Below the pieces are notes generated by a model, which worked only from the letters and a program-made list of their open reading frames with translations, did no database searches and was not told the origin of the DNA. Below, one piece after another: positions 62,757-64,000 of a stretch of DNA of 64,000 bases. Each line of letters begins with the position of its first letter. Position 1 is the stretch's first letter. The DNA lies in contig JAEUPL010000030.1 in the NCBI GenBank assembly GCA_016790165.1, forward strand, positions 62,001-126,000, in the 5' to 3' direction. Made by a program: the position numbers and the translations under genes. Source of the DNA: Burkholderiales bacterium (GTDB lineage Bacteria; Pseudomonadota; Gammaproteobacteria; Burkholderiales; Casimicrobiaceae).

Positions 62757-63547
62757 TGGACACAGTTGCCGCGACAGGTCAACCAGGCGTTTCGCTATCG
62801 ATCGACGGCACCGTCGCCACGATCCGCTTGCAGCGCCCGGAGCGACGCAACGCGCTCACGCCAGACGATCTTCACCAACTGCTCGCCATGTGCGAGCGGA
62901 TCAACGGCGACGCGACCGTACGCACGGTTGTGCTGACCAGCGACACGTTTGCACACAAGCGCCCTGTGTTTTGTGCTGGCTACGATGTCGGTCAGTTTGA
63001 CGAAACGGCACATGATCCGCGCCTCTTCGAGCGCACCGTCGACGCCATCGCGCAGCTGCGCCCCGTCGTCATTGGCGCAGTTAACGGCAGCGTCTATGGC
63101 GGCGCAACCGATCTGGTTCTGGCCTGCGACCTGCGCATCGCACTCGCTGACTGCGAATTCCGAATGCCCGCCTGCGCGCTGGGGCTGCACTACTACCCCG
63201 GTGGATTTCAGCGCTTTGTGAACGTCCTGGGCATCGACGGTGCGAAGCAGGCGTTTCTGACCGCGCGGCCGCTTGCCGTCGCGCAGCTCGCAGCCCTCGG
63301 CGTATTCACCGCGGTGTGCACTACGGAAGAGTTTTCGGCGACGCTGAACTCGCTGGTGAACGATGTGGTTGCGCTCGCCCCGCTTGCCGCGCAAGGCACT
63401 AAGGCAACGCTCAACGAACTGGCGCGCGGCGTGTGCGACCCCGCGGCACAACGTGAGCGTGAGGCGCTGACGTTGCGTAGCGCAGATTTTGCCGAGGGCC
63501 GCAAAGCATGGGCCGAGCGCCGACCCGCCCAATTCAAAGGACGTTGA
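62756..63547 (+). CDS. Enoyl-CoA hydratase/isomerase family protein
   Basis: The 263-residue crotonase-fold protein has VATIRLQRPERRNALTPDDLHQLLAMCERI, the oxyanion loop KRPVFCAGYDVGQFDE, and LRPVVIGAVNGSVYGGATDLVLACDLRIALADCEFRMPACALGLHYYPGGFQRFVNVLG. The positions of the two catalytic Glu of classical hydratases are not both Glu here, so isomerase, decarboxylase or thioesterase-like chemistry is possible. It shares one base with the Bug gene and is followed immediately by a CoA-transferase, suggesting one catabolic operon. Confidence 0.88.
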   Translation: MDTVAATGQPGVSLSIDGTVATIRLQRPERRNALTPDDLHQLLAMCERINGDATVRTVVLTSDTFAHKRPVFCAGYDVGQFDETAHDPRLFERTVDAIAQLRPVVIGAVNGSVYGGATDLVLACDLRIALADCEFRMPACALGLHYYPGGFQRFVNVLGIDGAKQAFLTARPLAVAQLAALGVFTAVCTTEEFSATLNSLVNDVVALAPLAAQGTKATLNELARGVCDPAAQREREALTLRSADFAEGRKAWAERRPAQFKGR

Positions 63548-63548
63548 G

Positions 63549-64000
63549 ATGACCGCTCACCACCCGCCGCACCTGCCCTTACAGGGCGTCAAGGTGCTTG
63601 AAGTCGCGCAAATCATGGCCGGACCTACCTGCGGCCTGATGTTGGCAGACCTCGGTGCCGATGTCATCAAGATCGAAAAGTTTCCTGCGGGCGATGATGC
63701 CCGGCAGTACCAAAAGCCCGGCGACAGCGCGCTGCCACCGTCGTTTCGCATGATCAACCGCGGCAAACGCTCGCTTGCCATCGACATCCGGCAGCCCGAA
63801 GGCAAGGCCGCGCTGCTGCGCATGGCCAAGCACGCTGATGTGTTGACCGAGAACTTTCGCGTCGGCGTCATGGACCGCTTGGGGTTGGGCTATGAGGCAC
63901 TGCGTGCCGCGAACCCCGCGCTGATCTACTGTTCAATCACCGGTTACGGCAGCGTCGGCCCGCTGGCACAGAAAGGTGGCTTTGATCTGATTTTGCAAGC
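63549..64000 (+). CDS. CaiB/BaiF family CoA-transferase (cut by window edge)
   Basis: The partial frame of 150 residues starts MTAHHPPHLPLQGVKVLEVAQIMAGPTCGLMLADLGADVIKIEKFPAGDDARQYQ, the standard opening of family III CoA-transferases, and continues SFRMINRGKRSLAIDIRQPEGKAALLRMAKHADVLTENFRVGVMDRLGLGYEALRAANPALIYCSITGYG. The catalytic Asp normally occurs further on, beyond the window edge. The enzyme moves CoA between carboxylic acids. It begins 1 base after the upstream stop and belongs with the enoyl-CoA hydratase and Bug receptor. A full protein would be about 400 residues. Confidence 0.95.
   Translation, partial: MTAHHPPHLPLQGVKVLEVAQIMAGPTCGLMLADLGADVIKIEKFPAGDDARQYQKPGDSALPPSFRMINRGKRSLAIDIRQPEGKAALLRMAKHADVLTENFRVGVMDRLGLGYEALRAANPALIYCSITGYGSVGPLAQKGGFDLILQ

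Overview
The window looks like chromosomal DNA of a GC-rich betaproteobacterium, Burkholderiales-like. The evidence is a full division and cell-wall (dcw) cluster ending in lpxC, a Bug/TctC-type solute receptor beside CoA-linked catabolic genes, an IPTL-CTERM protein, a DUF4124 protein and a one-piece tmRNA. No prophage, integrase, CRISPR array or insertion-sequence transposase was seen.

Layout. Positions 1-17250 hold a partial DciA-like gene facing a compact reverse-strand dcw cluster (mraZ, rsmH, ftsL, ftsI, murE, murF, mraY, murD, ftsW, murG, murC, ftsQ, ftsA, ftsZ, lpxC) with mostly overlapping or near-touching genes and no ddl. 17694-21190 is a DUF1800/DUF1501 secreted pair. 21236-27784 holds two 2-hydroxyacid dehydrogenases divergent from a split UxaA-family enzyme, then an SDR, a GntR regulator and a ROK kinase. 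The first four genes match the sulfolactate racemisation and desulfonation set (comC, slcC, suyA, suyB). 27975-35248 carries rpmB-rpmG, a broken DUF3667 gene, a desaturase, a PhzF protein, ettA, a repeat-rich stretch and ssrA. 35326-40801 is a run of reverse-strand metabolic genes. 41131-42261 is rpsF-rpsR-rplI. 43451-48921 has an MFS exporter and ccmF-ccmH-ccmI. 49409-54375 is the nitrogen block glnA, a DUF4124 gene, ntrB and ntrC. 54388-60864 has assorted genes including rsxB and nth. 60888-64000 is an IclR regulator divergent from a Bug receptor, an enoyl-CoA hydratase and a CoA-transferase cut by the window edge.

The most interesting signal is not a gene. A 115-116 bp imperfect palindrome centred on GTCGAC, with AGCTTTTT/AAAAAGCT ends, occurs four times (124-239, 25920-26034, 30231-30346, 48931-49046). 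Every copy begins 2-11 bases beyond a stop codon. The arms, the centre and several internal blocks keep the same register in all copies, so this looks like a dispersed gene-end repeat family. Several other palindromic repeats are present (31292-31390, 23682-23878 with a relative at 60257-60420, 33401-33530, 42324-42415, and a tandem pair at 33095-33291).

Regulation visible in the sequence includes TGGGN boxes at mraZ, NtrC-like sites and a sigma-54 promoter at glnA with ntrBC downstream, a palindromic operator between slcC and suyA, and a strong sigma-70 promoter before rpmB. All calls rest on reading the sequence and on family knowledge; no database search was run.
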